This document shows, piece after piece, positions 16,981 to 25,360 of a stretch of DNA of 64,000 nucleotides. The translations under genes were made by a program, and so were the position numbers. The stretch covers positions 1-64,000 of the forward strand of contig JAUIJA010000001.1 of the NCBI GenBank assembly GCA_030431055.1, written 5' to 3'. Source of the stretch: Bacteroidia bacterium (GTDB taxonomy: Bacteria; Bacteroidota; Bacteroidia; Flavobacteriales; Flavobacteriaceae). Within the stretch, counting starts at the first letter, position 1, and each line of letters begins with the position of its first letter. Below the pieces are notes generated by a model. The model searched no databases, was not told the DNA's origin, and was given only the letters and a program-made list of their open reading frames with translations.

Positions 16981-17731
16981 TAAGCTTCTGAAGTTCTAAA
17001 TACTGAGAAGCCAGTTTACTTAAAACAAACTCTGTCATTGTTTTGTTTTTAGCTTTATATGGTCTTAAGAATTCGGCCTCGTCTAAAATATAAAAGTAAA
17101 AACCTTCAACGTAGTCTTCTGGAATTTTTAATTTGCTTGTTATAAATTCTTCATCGAAATCTAGTTTTATATTTTCTAATAAAATTTCATTGCGTTCTAC
17201 TGCCAATTCTTTCTTGCGCATAGCCGTTCTACCCGAAATTGCATTTATTAATCCGTCAACACTCATTCCTCCAACTGGAATCAACAACGGACTATACCAT
17301 TTGAAATCTCCAGTAGAAGCTAGCCTTCTTTCTGCTGGTGTAAATTTTTTCATTCCTTTAGGAATAATTCCAAGCGCTTCTGGAGTAATGTTTTGATATT
17401 TTGTTAAAGTTACTTCTTCTAATTCAGTTAATAAAGCTTCCATTGGAACAAAAAACAATTCCTTTTCTTTATCTTCTTCCTTTACAATATGTAAATATGC
17501 TTTTAAGTGAACTGCACTAAAAATAACAGTATCGTTCACCGAAGCTCGTATTGTGAAATATCCACCACGACTTGTTGCTGTTCCGATACTTTTAGTCTGA
17601 TTTATAACATTAATTCCTTCTAAGTTTGTGGACTGAGACACTATTTTCCCTTTTAACTCAAACTCGTTCTGAGCTAATATTTGTGGAGCAATAAATGCAA
17701 AAAGTATAATGAAAAGTAGTTTTTCCTTCAA
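16967..17731 (-). CDS. Exported protein with carboxypeptidase-like regulatory domain, first copy
   Basis: Signal peptide (KLLFIILFAFIAPQILAQ), then a CarboxypepD_reg-like domain (LKGKIVSQSTNLEGINVIN, TATSRGGYFTIRASVNDTVIF) and a C-terminal region containing TAMRKKELAVERNEILLENI. First gene of the four-gene operon ending in the M1 peptidase. The start codon appears to be TTG because no ATG lies nearby in frame. Function unknown; the domain usually mediates protein contacts at the outer membrane. Confidence 0.78.
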   Translation of the reverse strand: MKEKLLFIILFAFIAPQILAQNEFELKGKIVSQSTNLEGINVINQTKSIGTATSRGGYFTIRASVNDTVIFSAVHLKAYLHIVKEEDKEKELFFVPMEALLTELEEVTLTKYQNITPEALGIIPKGMKKFTPAERRLASTGDFKWYSPLLIPVGGMSVDGLINAISGRTAMRKKELAVERNEILLENIKLDFDEEFITSKLKIPEDYVEGFYFYILDEAEFLRPYKAKNKTMTEFVLSKLASQYLELQKLNEDE

Positions 17732-17813
17732 TTGAAATAAATTTATAATGTAAAAGTATCACCAAACCTTCCCAATTAAATGCTAATAGGTTGATAAACT
17801 TATGTTAAACCAA

Positions 17814-17821
17814 TATCTTTG
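17814..17821 (+). promoter_or_regulatory. Promoter of pepE with -33 and -7 elements
   Basis: TATCTTTG 14 bases before the ATG at 17836, with TTG at 17791-17793, exactly 20 bases upstream. This is a good fit to the Bacteroidota promoter TTG-N19/21-TAnnTTTG. Confidence 0.65.
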
Positions 17822-17835
17822 ATAAAAATTAAATA

Positions 17836-18543
17836 ATGAAAAACTTAATTATAGCTAGCACATCTACATTACACAATGGAAGTTACCTCGATTATTTACT
17901 TCCAGAACTAGAAAAACATTTTAAAGACATTTCTACAATTTTATTTATTCCATACGCAAGACCAGGCGGAATAACACATGACGAATATACTGCTAAAGCA
18001 AAGGAAGTTTTTCAGAAAATAAGCAAAGAAGTTAAAGGAATTCACGAATTTGAAAACCCAACGGAAGCTGTAGCAAATGCCCAAGCAGTTTTTACTGGTG
18101 GTGGAAATACATTTCTTTTAGTTAGCGAGTTATACCGAAATAACGTAATTGACGCTTTAGAGCAAACACTTAAAAACGGAACACCTTATCTTGGAACAAG
18201 TGCGGGAAGCAATATTTGCGGACTAACGATGGGAACTACAAACGATATGCCGATAGTATATCCTCCAAGTTTTAGAACATTAGGAATGGTTCCTTTTAAT
18301 ATAAATCCACATTATCTAGACCCTGACACAAGTTCAACTCACATGGGCGAAACTAGAGAAACTAGAATTAACGAGTTTCATAAATTTAATCCGCAACCTG
18401 TAATTGGATTACGAGAAGGTAGTTGGTTAGAAGTTAAAGGAGAAAAAATAATTTTAAAAGGAAATTTAACTGCTAGATGGTTTGAAGCCAATAAAAAACC
18501 TGTTGAAATTGAACCTGGAACTGAAATTTCAAACATTTTGTAA
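17836..18543 (+). CDS. pepE: Dipeptidase E, alpha-aspartyl dipeptidase
   Basis: Hydrolyses dipeptides with N-terminal aspartate. It is a serine peptidase of family S51 with the glutamine-amidotransferase fold. The nucleophile is S122 in GTSAGSN, with D137 and H159 aligning with the Salmonella catalytic residues S120, D135 and H157 at a constant shift of two. FTGGGNTF is the conserved oxyanion segment. 235 residues is the usual length; cytoplasmic. Confidence 0.95.
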   Translation: MKNLIIASTSTLHNGSYLDYLLPELEKHFKDISTILFIPYARPGGITHDEYTAKAKEVFQKISKEVKGIHEFENPTEAVANAQAVFTGGGNTFLLVSELYRNNVIDALEQTLKNGTPYLGTSAGSNICGLTMGTTNDMPIVYPPSFRTLGMVPFNINPHYLDPDTSSTHMGETRETRINEFHKFNPQPVIGLREGSWLEVKGEKIILKGNLTARWFEANKKPVEIEPGTEISNIL

Positions 18544-18583
18544 CTTTTCCATAAAAATCATCGTACAATAAATAAACTACTTA

Positions 18584-18781
18584 ATGAAGAAAATTCTATT
18601 CTTTGGTTTATTACCCATTTATATTTTTATTTCTTTATGGATTAGCACCATTGCTTTCCACAAACTATCTGAAAAATCAGACACTTCGGTTTTAATTGGA
18701 GTTCTGTTATTAACATTCTTATTATTTATTTTATTATTACTTATTTTTTATGGACAAAAACTCTTCAAAAACAATCGTTAG
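18584..18781 (+). CDS. Small two-helix membrane protein
   Basis: 65 residues with two hydrophobic helices (FGLLPIYIFISLWISTIAF and LIGVLLLTFLLFILLLLIF) and a basic C-terminus. Its last 32 bases overlap the start of the SPFH gene in another frame, implying translational coupling. Family not recognised; it may assist the SPFH protein. Confidence 0.6.
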   Translation: MKKILFFGLLPIYIFISLWISTIAFHKLSEKSDTSVLIGVLLLTFLLFILLLLIFYGQKLFKNNR

Positions 18782-19556
18782 AATCGTTGTTGCTTTTTTT
18801 ATTTTTATTTTTTTAATCATAGGATTTAATTCATGTACAGAAAGAATTGATGCTGGATATGAGGGAATTTTAGTTAAACTATATGGTTCAGACAAAGGTG
18901 TTCAAGATATTAACTTAGTTACTGGACGCGTTTGGTACAATCCTTTAACCGAAAGTGTTTATGAATTCCCTACTTATGTTCAAACTATAGATTATGCCGC
19001 ATTTACTGTCAATGCAAAAGATGGTTCTGTTTTTTCTGTTGACCCTACACTTTCGTTCAAAGTAAAAGACGGAAATAGTCCTATTATTTTCAAAAAATAC
19101 AGAAAAGATATTAGAGAAATAACCGAAACTACACTTTACAATTATATTAAAGATGCTTTTAGAATTGAGTTTAACAAATATTCTACTGACAGCATTATAA
19201 GTAATCGAGAAAAGTTTGAAAATGCAATTCAGATTAATATGGGCACTTTATTAAACAAAGAAGGTTTTCAGCTAGAACAAATGACAAGCGGTATTCAATA
19301 TCCAGAGACAATTACACAAGCTATTAATGCTAAAAACGCAGCTGTTCAGGAAGCTTTAAGAGTTGAAAACGAATTAAAAATAGCTCAGGCTCAAGCCAAA
19401 AAATTAATTATTCAAGCAGAAGCAGAATCTAAAGCAAATGAATTGAGAAAACAATCATTAAACCCTTTACTTATTCAACAAATGTTTATTGAAAAATGGG
19501 ATGGAAAAACAGCCATATACGGCAATTCACCTGGTTTTTTTAAACAAGTACAGTAA
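18750..19556 (+). CDS. SPFH/prohibitin-family membrane protein
   Basis: A 268-residue protein with one N-terminal membrane helix (VAFFIFIFLIIGFNSC) followed by the SPFH/band 7 domain (DAGYEGILVKLYG, FPTYVQTIDY) and a C-terminal coiled coil (ALRVENELKIAQAQAKKLII). Such proteins form ring-like scaffolds on the membrane and interact with proteases or organise membrane domains. The Cys near the helix end (FNSC) could be a weak lipobox. Followed by a strong terminator. Confidence 0.88.
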   Translation: MDKNSSKTIVRIVVAFFIFIFLIIGFNSCTERIDAGYEGILVKLYGSDKGVQDINLVTGRVWYNPLTESVYEFPTYVQTIDYAAFTVNAKDGSVFSVDPTLSFKVKDGNSPIIFKKYRKDIREITETTLYNYIKDAFRIEFNKYSTDSIISNREKFENAIQINMGTLLNKEGFQLEQMTSGIQYPETITQAINAKNAAVQEALRVENELKIAQAQAKKLIIQAEAESKANELRKQSLNPLLIQQMFIEKWDGKTAIYGNSPGFFKQVQ

Positions 19557-19571
19557 TTTCAAAATAGAAAT

Positions 19572-19604
19572 AAAAAAAAGCCTTTCATTTGAAAGGCTTT
19601 TTTT
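19572..19604. terminator. Bidirectional terminator between the SPFH gene and the tRNA genes
   Basis: GCCTTTC-ATTT-GAAAGGC with an A run before and a T run after. It can end transcription of the SPFH gene from the left and of the tRNA genes from the right. Confidence 0.85.
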
Positions 19605-19608
19605 GTTG

Positions 19609-19681
19609 AGCGGGAGACGAGGTTCGAACTCGCGACATTCAGCTTGGAAGGCTGACGCTCTACCAACTGAGCTACTCCCGC
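19609..19681 (-). tRNA. tRNA-Gly (anticodon TCC), copy 2
   Basis: A 73-base cloverleaf on the minus strand: acceptor GCGGGAG paired with CTCCCGC, D-arm GCTCAGTTGGTAGAGC, anticodon loop CTTCCAA with TCC, T-loop GTTCGAA. CCA is not encoded. Identical to the copy 28 bases upstream. Confidence 0.97.
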
Positions 19682-19709
19682 AATAATATTATAATCCAGT
19701 AAAACTTAG

Positions 19710-19782
19710 AGCGGGAGACGAGGTTCGAACTCGCGACATTCAGCTTGGAAGGCTGACGCTCTACCAACTGAGCTACTCCCGC
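19710..19782 (-). tRNA. tRNA-Gly (anticodon TCC), copy 1
   Basis: The same 73-base sequence as the neighbouring tRNA, lying nearest the promoter. The two copies are probably transcribed together and separated by RNA processing in the 28-base spacer. Confidence 0.97.
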
Positions 19783-19793
19783 AATAGTGGGTG

Positions 19794-19825
19794 CAAATAT
19801 AATTCAAAAAAATCTTCAAATGCAA
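19794..19825 (-). promoter_or_regulatory. Promoter of the tRNA-Gly pair
   Basis: On the minus strand TTG (19825-19823), then 21 bases, then TATATTTG (19801-19794), ending 11 bases before the first tRNA. Both elements and the spacing fit the Bacteroidota consensus. Confidence 0.65.
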
Positions 19826-19915
19826 GTTTTTTTTTGAAAAATTTTAATCTTATCTTTATAAACCCATTACTTCTATTTAGATTTTCTGCTTATTTACATG
19901 TTGAAATCAGCACTA

Positions 19916-20362
19916 ATGATTGTTATAAAAAAAATAAAAACATCTGATACCTACTTAATTAGAAATGCTATTTTAAGAAAAGGAAAAAGTATTGAGTCTT
20001 GTAAATTCATAGGTGATGATGATGAAAATTCTTTTCACTTAGGTTACTTTACTGATGAAAAATTAATCGGAATTGCTTCTTTATTTTTAATCAGTAACGA
20101 AGAATTTAAAGAAAAAAGACAATATCAACTAAGAGGAATGGCTGTTTTAGACGAATTTCAAAAACATGGCATTGGAACAAAATTAATTCAGGCAGCTGAA
20201 AAAGAAATCACAAAATTAAATGCTTCACTCTTATGGTTTAACGCTAGAGAAGTTGCAGTTCCATTTTATTTAAAATTAAATTATAAGACTTTTGGTACAA
20301 AATTTGAAATAAACGGAATTGGCCCACACTATAAAATGTTTAAGAAATTTGAAACTATATGA
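19916..20362 (+). CDS. GNAT-family N-acetyltransferase
   Basis: Transfers an acetyl group from acetyl-CoA to an unknown amine. The CoA-binding motif A is visible: RGMAVLDEFQKHGIGTKLI, with strand 4-5 residues LLWFNAREVAVPFYLKLNY and a typical C-terminal GPHYKMFK. 148 residues from the second ATG, which places the first beta strand (IVIKKI) directly at the start; the ATG at 19898 would add six residues. Its stop overlaps the start of the L,D-transpeptidase gene (ATGA). Confidence 0.88.
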   Translation: MIVIKKIKTSDTYLIRNAILRKGKSIESCKFIGDDDENSFHLGYFTDEKLIGIASLFLISNEEFKEKRQYQLRGMAVLDEFQKHGIGTKLIQAAEKEITKLNASLLWFNAREVAVPFYLKLNYKTFGTKFEINGIGPHYKMFKKFETI

Positions 20363-21954
20363 AGATAAAAATTACTTTTTTCTTTTTTATCATAACTCTT
20401 CTCTCTTCATGTAAAAAAAACAATGAAGATACTAGTGTTTTTAATAACGATACTGATTTAATAAAAGATGCAGTAACAAATGCTATTATTAGAACAATTC
20501 CTACGGAAAAACTCGATCAACTTGAAGATTCTATTCAATTATATTACAACAAACTAGATAATTTTGAAATTTGGTACGATTTAAAGAATAGAACTGATTT
20601 AATTAATGAAATTAAAGCTAGTGCAAAAGAAGGTTTAGACCCTAATGATTATTTGTTAAAAACTATTGAAAAATTAGAATTAAAAAGAAGTAAACTAAAT
20701 GATGATGAAATTATCGATTATGATATTTTACTTACTAGAACGTATCGAAAATTAGCCACTCATTTGTACAAAGGAAAAGTTAATCCGAAAACAGTTTATT
20801 CAAATTGGGATTTAAAAAAAGAAGACCCTTCTCTTTCTAATAGTTTAATGTTAGCCATTAAAAACAAAACAGTTTCTCAATCTTTCGAAAACTTGAAACC
20901 ACAAGACTTTATGTATAAAAGAATTAAGCACAGCTTAGCTTTATTACAATTATACCCAAAAGATTCGCTTCAAAAAATAGCTATTAAAGAAAAAATAGAA
21001 TTAAATGACACCGTAACCGAAGTTGTAAAAATAAAACAGCGCTTGCATTACTGGAAAGATTATTTTAGAACAGACAGCATCATTACTCCTGTTTATGACG
21101 AATACACTTTTAATGCTATAAAAGAATTTCAAAAAAGACATGGCTTGAAACCTGATGGCGTAATAGGTAAAGGAACTGTAAAAGCTTTAAACTACACAAA
21201 AGAGGAACGCATTCAGCAAACAATCGTTAATCTTGAAAGATGGAAATGGTTTCCACATGATTTTGGAAACGAATACCTAATTGTAAATCTTCCAGATTAT
21301 GCGTTAAAATATGTAATAGACAAAGATACAGTAGCCGAACACACTTTGGTTGTTGGAAAAAAGAGCAGACAAACTCCTATTCTAATCTCTAAAATTTCAA
21401 ATTTAGTTTTTAATCCAACATGGACAGTTCCTCCAACAATTATAAAAGAAGACTTAACTCCGGCTGCTTCTAAAAGTTTAAATTATTTTTCTAGAAATAA
21501 TATGACAATTTATGACAGCACTGGCCAAAAAGTTTTACCTGAAGAATGGAATCCGGAATTATCAAAAACGTATCGTTATGTCCAAGCCCCTAGCTATCAA
21601 AACTCTTTAGGAGTTTTAAAATTTAATTTCCCTAATAAACATTTGGTGTATTTACACGACACCAATCATCGTGATTATTTTACAAGAGATTATAAAGCAT
21701 TAAGTTCTGGTTGTGTTAGAGTTGAAAATCCGTTAGATTTAGGAGAAAAAATCTTAACGCATGAAAATAAAGATTGGAACAGAGCAACAATGGACACTCT
21801 TTTAAAAAGAAAAAACACTAAAATTATACCGATTAAGCACAACATTAGTGTTTTGTTATTGTATTGGACAAATTGGTCAAATGGTAACCAACTAATCTTT
21901 AGAGATGATATTTACAATCACGATAAAAAACTTTACGAAGCTTTACGAAACTAA
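20359..21954 (+). CDS. L,D-transpeptidase lipoprotein, YcbB type
   Basis: Cross-links peptidoglycan by forming 3-3 bonds. The N-terminus is a lipoprotein signal (FFFIITLLSSC). Then comes a helical scaffold domain, a peptidoglycan-binding domain (about 250-280: YTFNAIKEFQKRHGLKPDG) and the YkuD catalytic domain with H in YLHDTNHRDYF and the nucleophile C452 in SSGCVRVENP. 531 residues matches the YcbB family. The reading frame overlaps the GNAT gene by 4 bases and the convergent second transpeptidase by 12. Confidence 0.92.
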   Translation: MKIKITFFFFIITLLSSCKKNNEDTSVFNNDTDLIKDAVTNAIIRTIPTEKLDQLEDSIQLYYNKLDNFEIWYDLKNRTDLINEIKASAKEGLDPNDYLLKTIEKLELKRSKLNDDEIIDYDILLTRTYRKLATHLYKGKVNPKTVYSNWDLKKEDPSLSNSLMLAIKNKTVSQSFENLKPQDFMYKRIKHSLALLQLYPKDSLQKIAIKEKIELNDTVTEVVKIKQRLHYWKDYFRTDSIITPVYDEYTFNAIKEFQKRHGLKPDGVIGKGTVKALNYTKEERIQQTIVNLERWKWFPHDFGNEYLIVNLPDYALKYVIDKDTVAEHTLVVGKKSRQTPILISKISNLVFNPTWTVPPTIIKEDLTPAASKSLNYFSRNNMTIYDSTGQKVLPEEWNPELSKTYRYVQAPSYQNSLGVLKFNFPNKHLVYLHDTNHRDYFTRDYKALSSGCVRVENPLDLGEKILTHENKDWNRATMDTLLKRKNTKIIPIKHNISVLLLYWTNWSNGNQLIFRDDIYNHDKKLYEALRN

Positions 21955-22689
21955 TTTTGATTTCGCTACGTAATTTCTTGATGGGTGATAAATAAATAAA
22001 ACCGATTTATTTTTAATTGTATTGATTAAGTTTTTATGAACCGCATAAGGAACAGCAGGACAACCAAGGCTTCTTCCTAATCTTCCGTGAGTCTTTGCAA
22101 ATTCTTCAGAAGCATAATCTGCTCCATGAACTACAACTGCTCTACTTCTTGCGTTATCATTAATTCCGTATTCTTGTCCGTCTAAACGTAAAGAAGTTCC
22201 ATGCTTCCCTTGATAAACTTCTCCAGTTAAATAAAAACCTAAACTACTTTTGTACGATTCTGATTGATTTGAAAAATTCTCAGCAAATTCAAATCCAGAA
22301 TTTCTTCCGTGTGCAACTAGAGTTTGCAAAACAACTTTTTTAGATTTCATATCGATTACCCACATTCTATCTTCTTTAGAAGACAAACTAAAATCTACAA
22401 TCGTTAAAGTTTCATTTTCAACCTTACCAGCATTTTTTAATTGCTCGTATCCTTCAAACGCTTTTGAAAAACTTTCAAATTGTGGCAGAGAAAAATTTAA
22501 TGATTCAATTTCTTGATAAAACAACTTACATTTTGCTTCTAATTTCGCTTTTGCATTTTCAGCAATTAACGAAGGGTCAGTTGCAATATTTTTTCCTGTT
22601 GGTAAATTAGTAGGTAATTCTGTAGTTACTTTTGCTGATTCAAACGACATTAAACTAAACAAAAACAGGGGCAAAATTTTGTAAATCAT
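21943..22689 (-). CDS. Secreted L,D-transpeptidase-like catalytic domain protein (YkuD_2 type)
   Basis: Signal peptide (MIYKILPLFLFSLMSFESA), then a short linker and a catalytic domain carrying VVVHGADYA and GRSLGCPAVP, with C210 as nucleophile and H in the VHGAD motif. This matches the murein L,D-transpeptidase catalytic-domain family common in Bacteroidota. 248 residues. It converges on the larger YcbB-type gene, so two peptidoglycan cross-linkers share one 3' junction. Confidence 0.9.
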   Translation of the reverse strand: MIYKILPLFLFSLMSFESAKVTTELPTNLPTGKNIATDPSLIAENAKAKLEAKCKLFYQEIESLNFSLPQFESFSKAFEGYEQLKNAGKVENETLTIVDFSLSSKEDRMWVIDMKSKKVVLQTLVAHGRNSGFEFAENFSNQSESYKSSLGFYLTGEVYQGKHGTSLRLDGQEYGINDNARSRAVVVHGADYASEEFAKTHGRLGRSLGCPAVPYAVHKNLINTIKNKSVLFIYHPSRNYVAKSKLVS

Positions 22690-22726
22690 TGTGTTATTTT
22701 ATAGTTCTTATAGGTTGATTGCGAGC

Positions 22727-22757
22727 CAAATATATCTATTTTTTTTTACGAAACAAA
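22727..22757 (-). promoter_or_regulatory. Promoter of the second L,D-transpeptidase gene
   Basis: TTTG (22757-22754), 19 bases, then TATATTTG (22734-22727) on the minus strand. Good spacing and sequence for the phylum's primary sigma factor. Confidence 0.6.
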
Positions 22758-22880
22758 TTTTTTTATGCATTTAATCGAATTTTTTGTGTATTTAATCTAT
22801 GAAATTCGCAAAAGTTAAAGATTTAATAATTATTTTCTTCTTTTTTTGAATACTCGTAATTTTACACAAACAAACAATAA

Positions 22881-25307
22881 ATGCGTAAAAACCTAATAAC
22901 CAGTATACTAATAATTTTAAGTTCATTTTTTTTACAAGGTCAAGAGGTTACAAAAGCTGAAAAAACAAAGAAAAAACTCTATACTAAAAGAACAACAAAA
23001 AACATTACTATAGACGCACAATTAAACGAAAACGAATGGAACTTAGTTAATGGCGCAACAGGTTTTGTAATGTATGATCCTGACAACGGAAAACCTATTA
23101 CTGAAAACTTTAAAACAGAAGTAAAAGTCTTATATGACGATAATGCAATTTACATAGGTGCAATTTTACTCGATGATGAACCTGATAAAATTTTAAAAGA
23201 AATTGCCGAAAGAGACAACCAAGGTGTTGCTGATTTATTTGGTGTTTTTATTAATGGTTATAATGACGGACAACAAGATTTCAGATTTTTTGTTACAGCT
23301 GCTGGCGGACAATTAGATTGTGTAGCAACAGATCAAAATGGTGAAGATTATTCTTTAAATGCTATTTGGTCCAGCAAAACTAAAATTACTGAAAAAGGCT
23401 GGATCGTTGAAATGAAAATACCATATGCAGCTTTACGTTTCTCTAAAGCTAAAGAACAAACTTGGGGAATAAATTTTGTTAGAAACATTAGAAGATTCCG
23501 AAGAACCTATACTTGGAATTTTGTAGACACTAAAATTGGCGCTGTAATTCAGCAAGCAGGAACTTTAGAAGGAATTAACAATATTGAAACTCCTACTCGA
23601 TTATTTTTAATTCCGTATGCATCGAGTTATTACAACACCAATAATTCGGGCGATGAATTCACTATAAAAGGTGGACTTGACATCAAATATGGAATAAGCG
23701 ATGCATTTACTTTAGATGCTATTTTAGTTCCCGATTTTGGACAAACAAAATTTGACAATGTTGTTTTAAATCTTGGTCCGTTTGAACAACAATTCAACGA
23801 AAACCGACCTTTCTTTACCGAAGGAACTGATTTATTTAGTAAAGGTGATTTACTATACTCAAGAAGAATTGGCGCAACACCTAATTTAAATATTGAATTA
23901 GATGAAAACGAATCAATAACTGAATTCCCAACTGCAATTAACCTTTTAAATGCTGTAAAAATTTCTGGAAGAGATAAAGATGGACTTGGAATAGGATTTT
24001 TAAATGCCATAACTGAGAAAACAACTGTAAACGCTTTTAACGATATTACAAACACTAAACGTGAAGTTATTGTTTCACCGCTTACCAATTATAACGTAAC
24101 CGTTTTAGATCAGCGTTTTAACAAAAACTCTTCTATAACTTTAATTAATACGAATGTAACTCGTGACGGAAGTTTTAGAGATGCAAACGTAACTGGAGTT
24201 TTATTTGATTTAAACACCAAAAAAAATACATTTAATGTTTCTGGCGACATGAAAATGAGCTCTGTCTACGATAAAGAAAATTATAGCGGCTACAACACTT
24301 CTTTATATTTAGCAGAAACCGCTGGAAAAGTTCGTTTTTCAACGGGCATAAATTACATTTCTAAAGAATTTGACAATAATGATTTAGGAATTAATTTTCA
24401 AACTAATTACACTTCTTGGTCTAGCAATGCAAATTATAGAATTTTAAATCCAACTAAACTTTTCAATACACTTCGATTAAATATCAATTCCTATTTTGAA
24501 TACAACAATGAAACAGGAAAAATTCAAAGTAGTAACTTCAATTTTAACTTTGGCGGAAACAACAAGAAAAATCATTACATAAGCGCCGGAATCAATTATA
24601 ATCCGTTTAAAAATTATGATTATTATGAAGCCAGAAAAGAAGGTCGTTTTGTAATCTACCCTGAAACTTATGGCGGAAACCTTTATTTATCAACTAATTA
24701 CAACAATAAATTTGCCATTGATGTAAATCCGTATTTTACAAATACTTCCGAAAAGGAACGTTATAATTACGGAATTACAATAAGTCCGCGTTATCGATTT
24801 AGCGACAGACTTTCTTTGATTTATAGTTTCGATATTTACAAACAAATCAACAACGTTGGTTATATCGATAATGATAATGCTAATATTTTTTTAGCAAAGC
24901 GAAACAGAGAAACGTTTACCAATTCTATCTCTAGCAAATACTCTATTAATAGTAATATGAATTTTAATTTAACCGTTCGCCATTATTGGTCGTATGCTGA
25001 AAATAATTCAATACACACACTAAATAACGATGGAACTTTAACGGAAACCCTTACATATTCAGAAAATAAAGATTCTAATTTTAGCACTTGGAATTTAGAT
25101 TTATCCTACTCTTGGTGGTTTGCTCCTGGAAGCCAATTATCGTTTTTATATAGAAACAATGCCAATACTATAAGCAGAGATATCAACAAAGATTTTAGTT
25201 CTAATTTCTCAAATCTAATTTCAGACAATTTAAATCACATATTTTCCGTTAGTGTTCGTTATTATATAGACTACAATCAGGTAAAAAACTGGTTTAAAAA
25301 AGGCTAA
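22881..25307 (+). CDS. Outer-membrane protein with CBM9-like domain, DUF5916 type
   Basis: Signal peptide (ITSILIILSSFFLQGQ), then an N-terminal family 9 carbohydrate-binding-like domain (about 35-230: ITIDAQLNENEWNLVNG, YDDNAIYIGAILLDDEP, GWIVEMKIPYAALRFSK), then a long series of amphipathic strands typical of the DUF5916 outer-membrane barrel. 808 residues is normal for the family. Function unproven; it could bind or import glycans. A TAATTTTAC element at 22857-22865 lies 16 bases before the start in place of a TAnnTTTG box. Confidence 0.85.
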   Translation: MRKNLITSILIILSSFFLQGQEVTKAEKTKKKLYTKRTTKNITIDAQLNENEWNLVNGATGFVMYDPDNGKPITENFKTEVKVLYDDNAIYIGAILLDDEPDKILKEIAERDNQGVADLFGVFINGYNDGQQDFRFFVTAAGGQLDCVATDQNGEDYSLNAIWSSKTKITEKGWIVEMKIPYAALRFSKAKEQTWGINFVRNIRRFRRTYTWNFVDTKIGAVIQQAGTLEGINNIETPTRLFLIPYASSYYNTNNSGDEFTIKGGLDIKYGISDAFTLDAILVPDFGQTKFDNVVLNLGPFEQQFNENRPFFTEGTDLFSKGDLLYSRRIGATPNLNIELDENESITEFPTAINLLNAVKISGRDKDGLGIGFLNAITEKTTVNAFNDITNTKREVIVSPLTNYNVTVLDQRFNKNSSITLINTNVTRDGSFRDANVTGVLFDLNTKKNTFNVSGDMKMSSVYDKENYSGYNTSLYLAETAGKVRFSTGINYISKEFDNNDLGINFQTNYTSWSSNANYRILNPTKLFNTLRLNINSYFEYNNETGKIQSSNFNFNFGGNNKKNHYISAGINYNPFKNYDYYEARKEGRFVIYPETYGGNLYLSTNYNNKFAIDVNPYFTNTSEKERYNYGITISPRYRFSDRLSLIYSFDIYKQINNVGYIDNDNANIFLAKRNRETFTNSISSKYSINSNMNFNLTVRHYWSYAENNSIHTLNNDGTLTETLTYSENKDSNFSTWNLDLSYSWWFAPGSQLSFLYRNNANTISRDINKDFSSNFSNLISDNLNHIFSVSVRYYIDYNQVKNWFKKG

Positions 25308-25335
25308 ATCTTTTCCATTACAATTATGTAATAAT

Positions 25336-25343
25336 TACCTTTG
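25336..25343 (+). promoter_or_regulatory. -7 box of gpmI
   Basis: TACCTTTG, 17 bases before the ATG at 25361. No clear -33 element. Confidence 0.5.
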
Positions 25344-25360
25344 TTGAAATTCTTTTAAAG

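Noticed and set aside
19489..19686. Plus-strand frame of 65 codons spanning the first tRNA-Gly
   Set aside because: It reads through a terminator and the antisense of a tRNA; the RGSNSRHSAWKADALPTEL pattern is a common spurious translation of tRNA genes.
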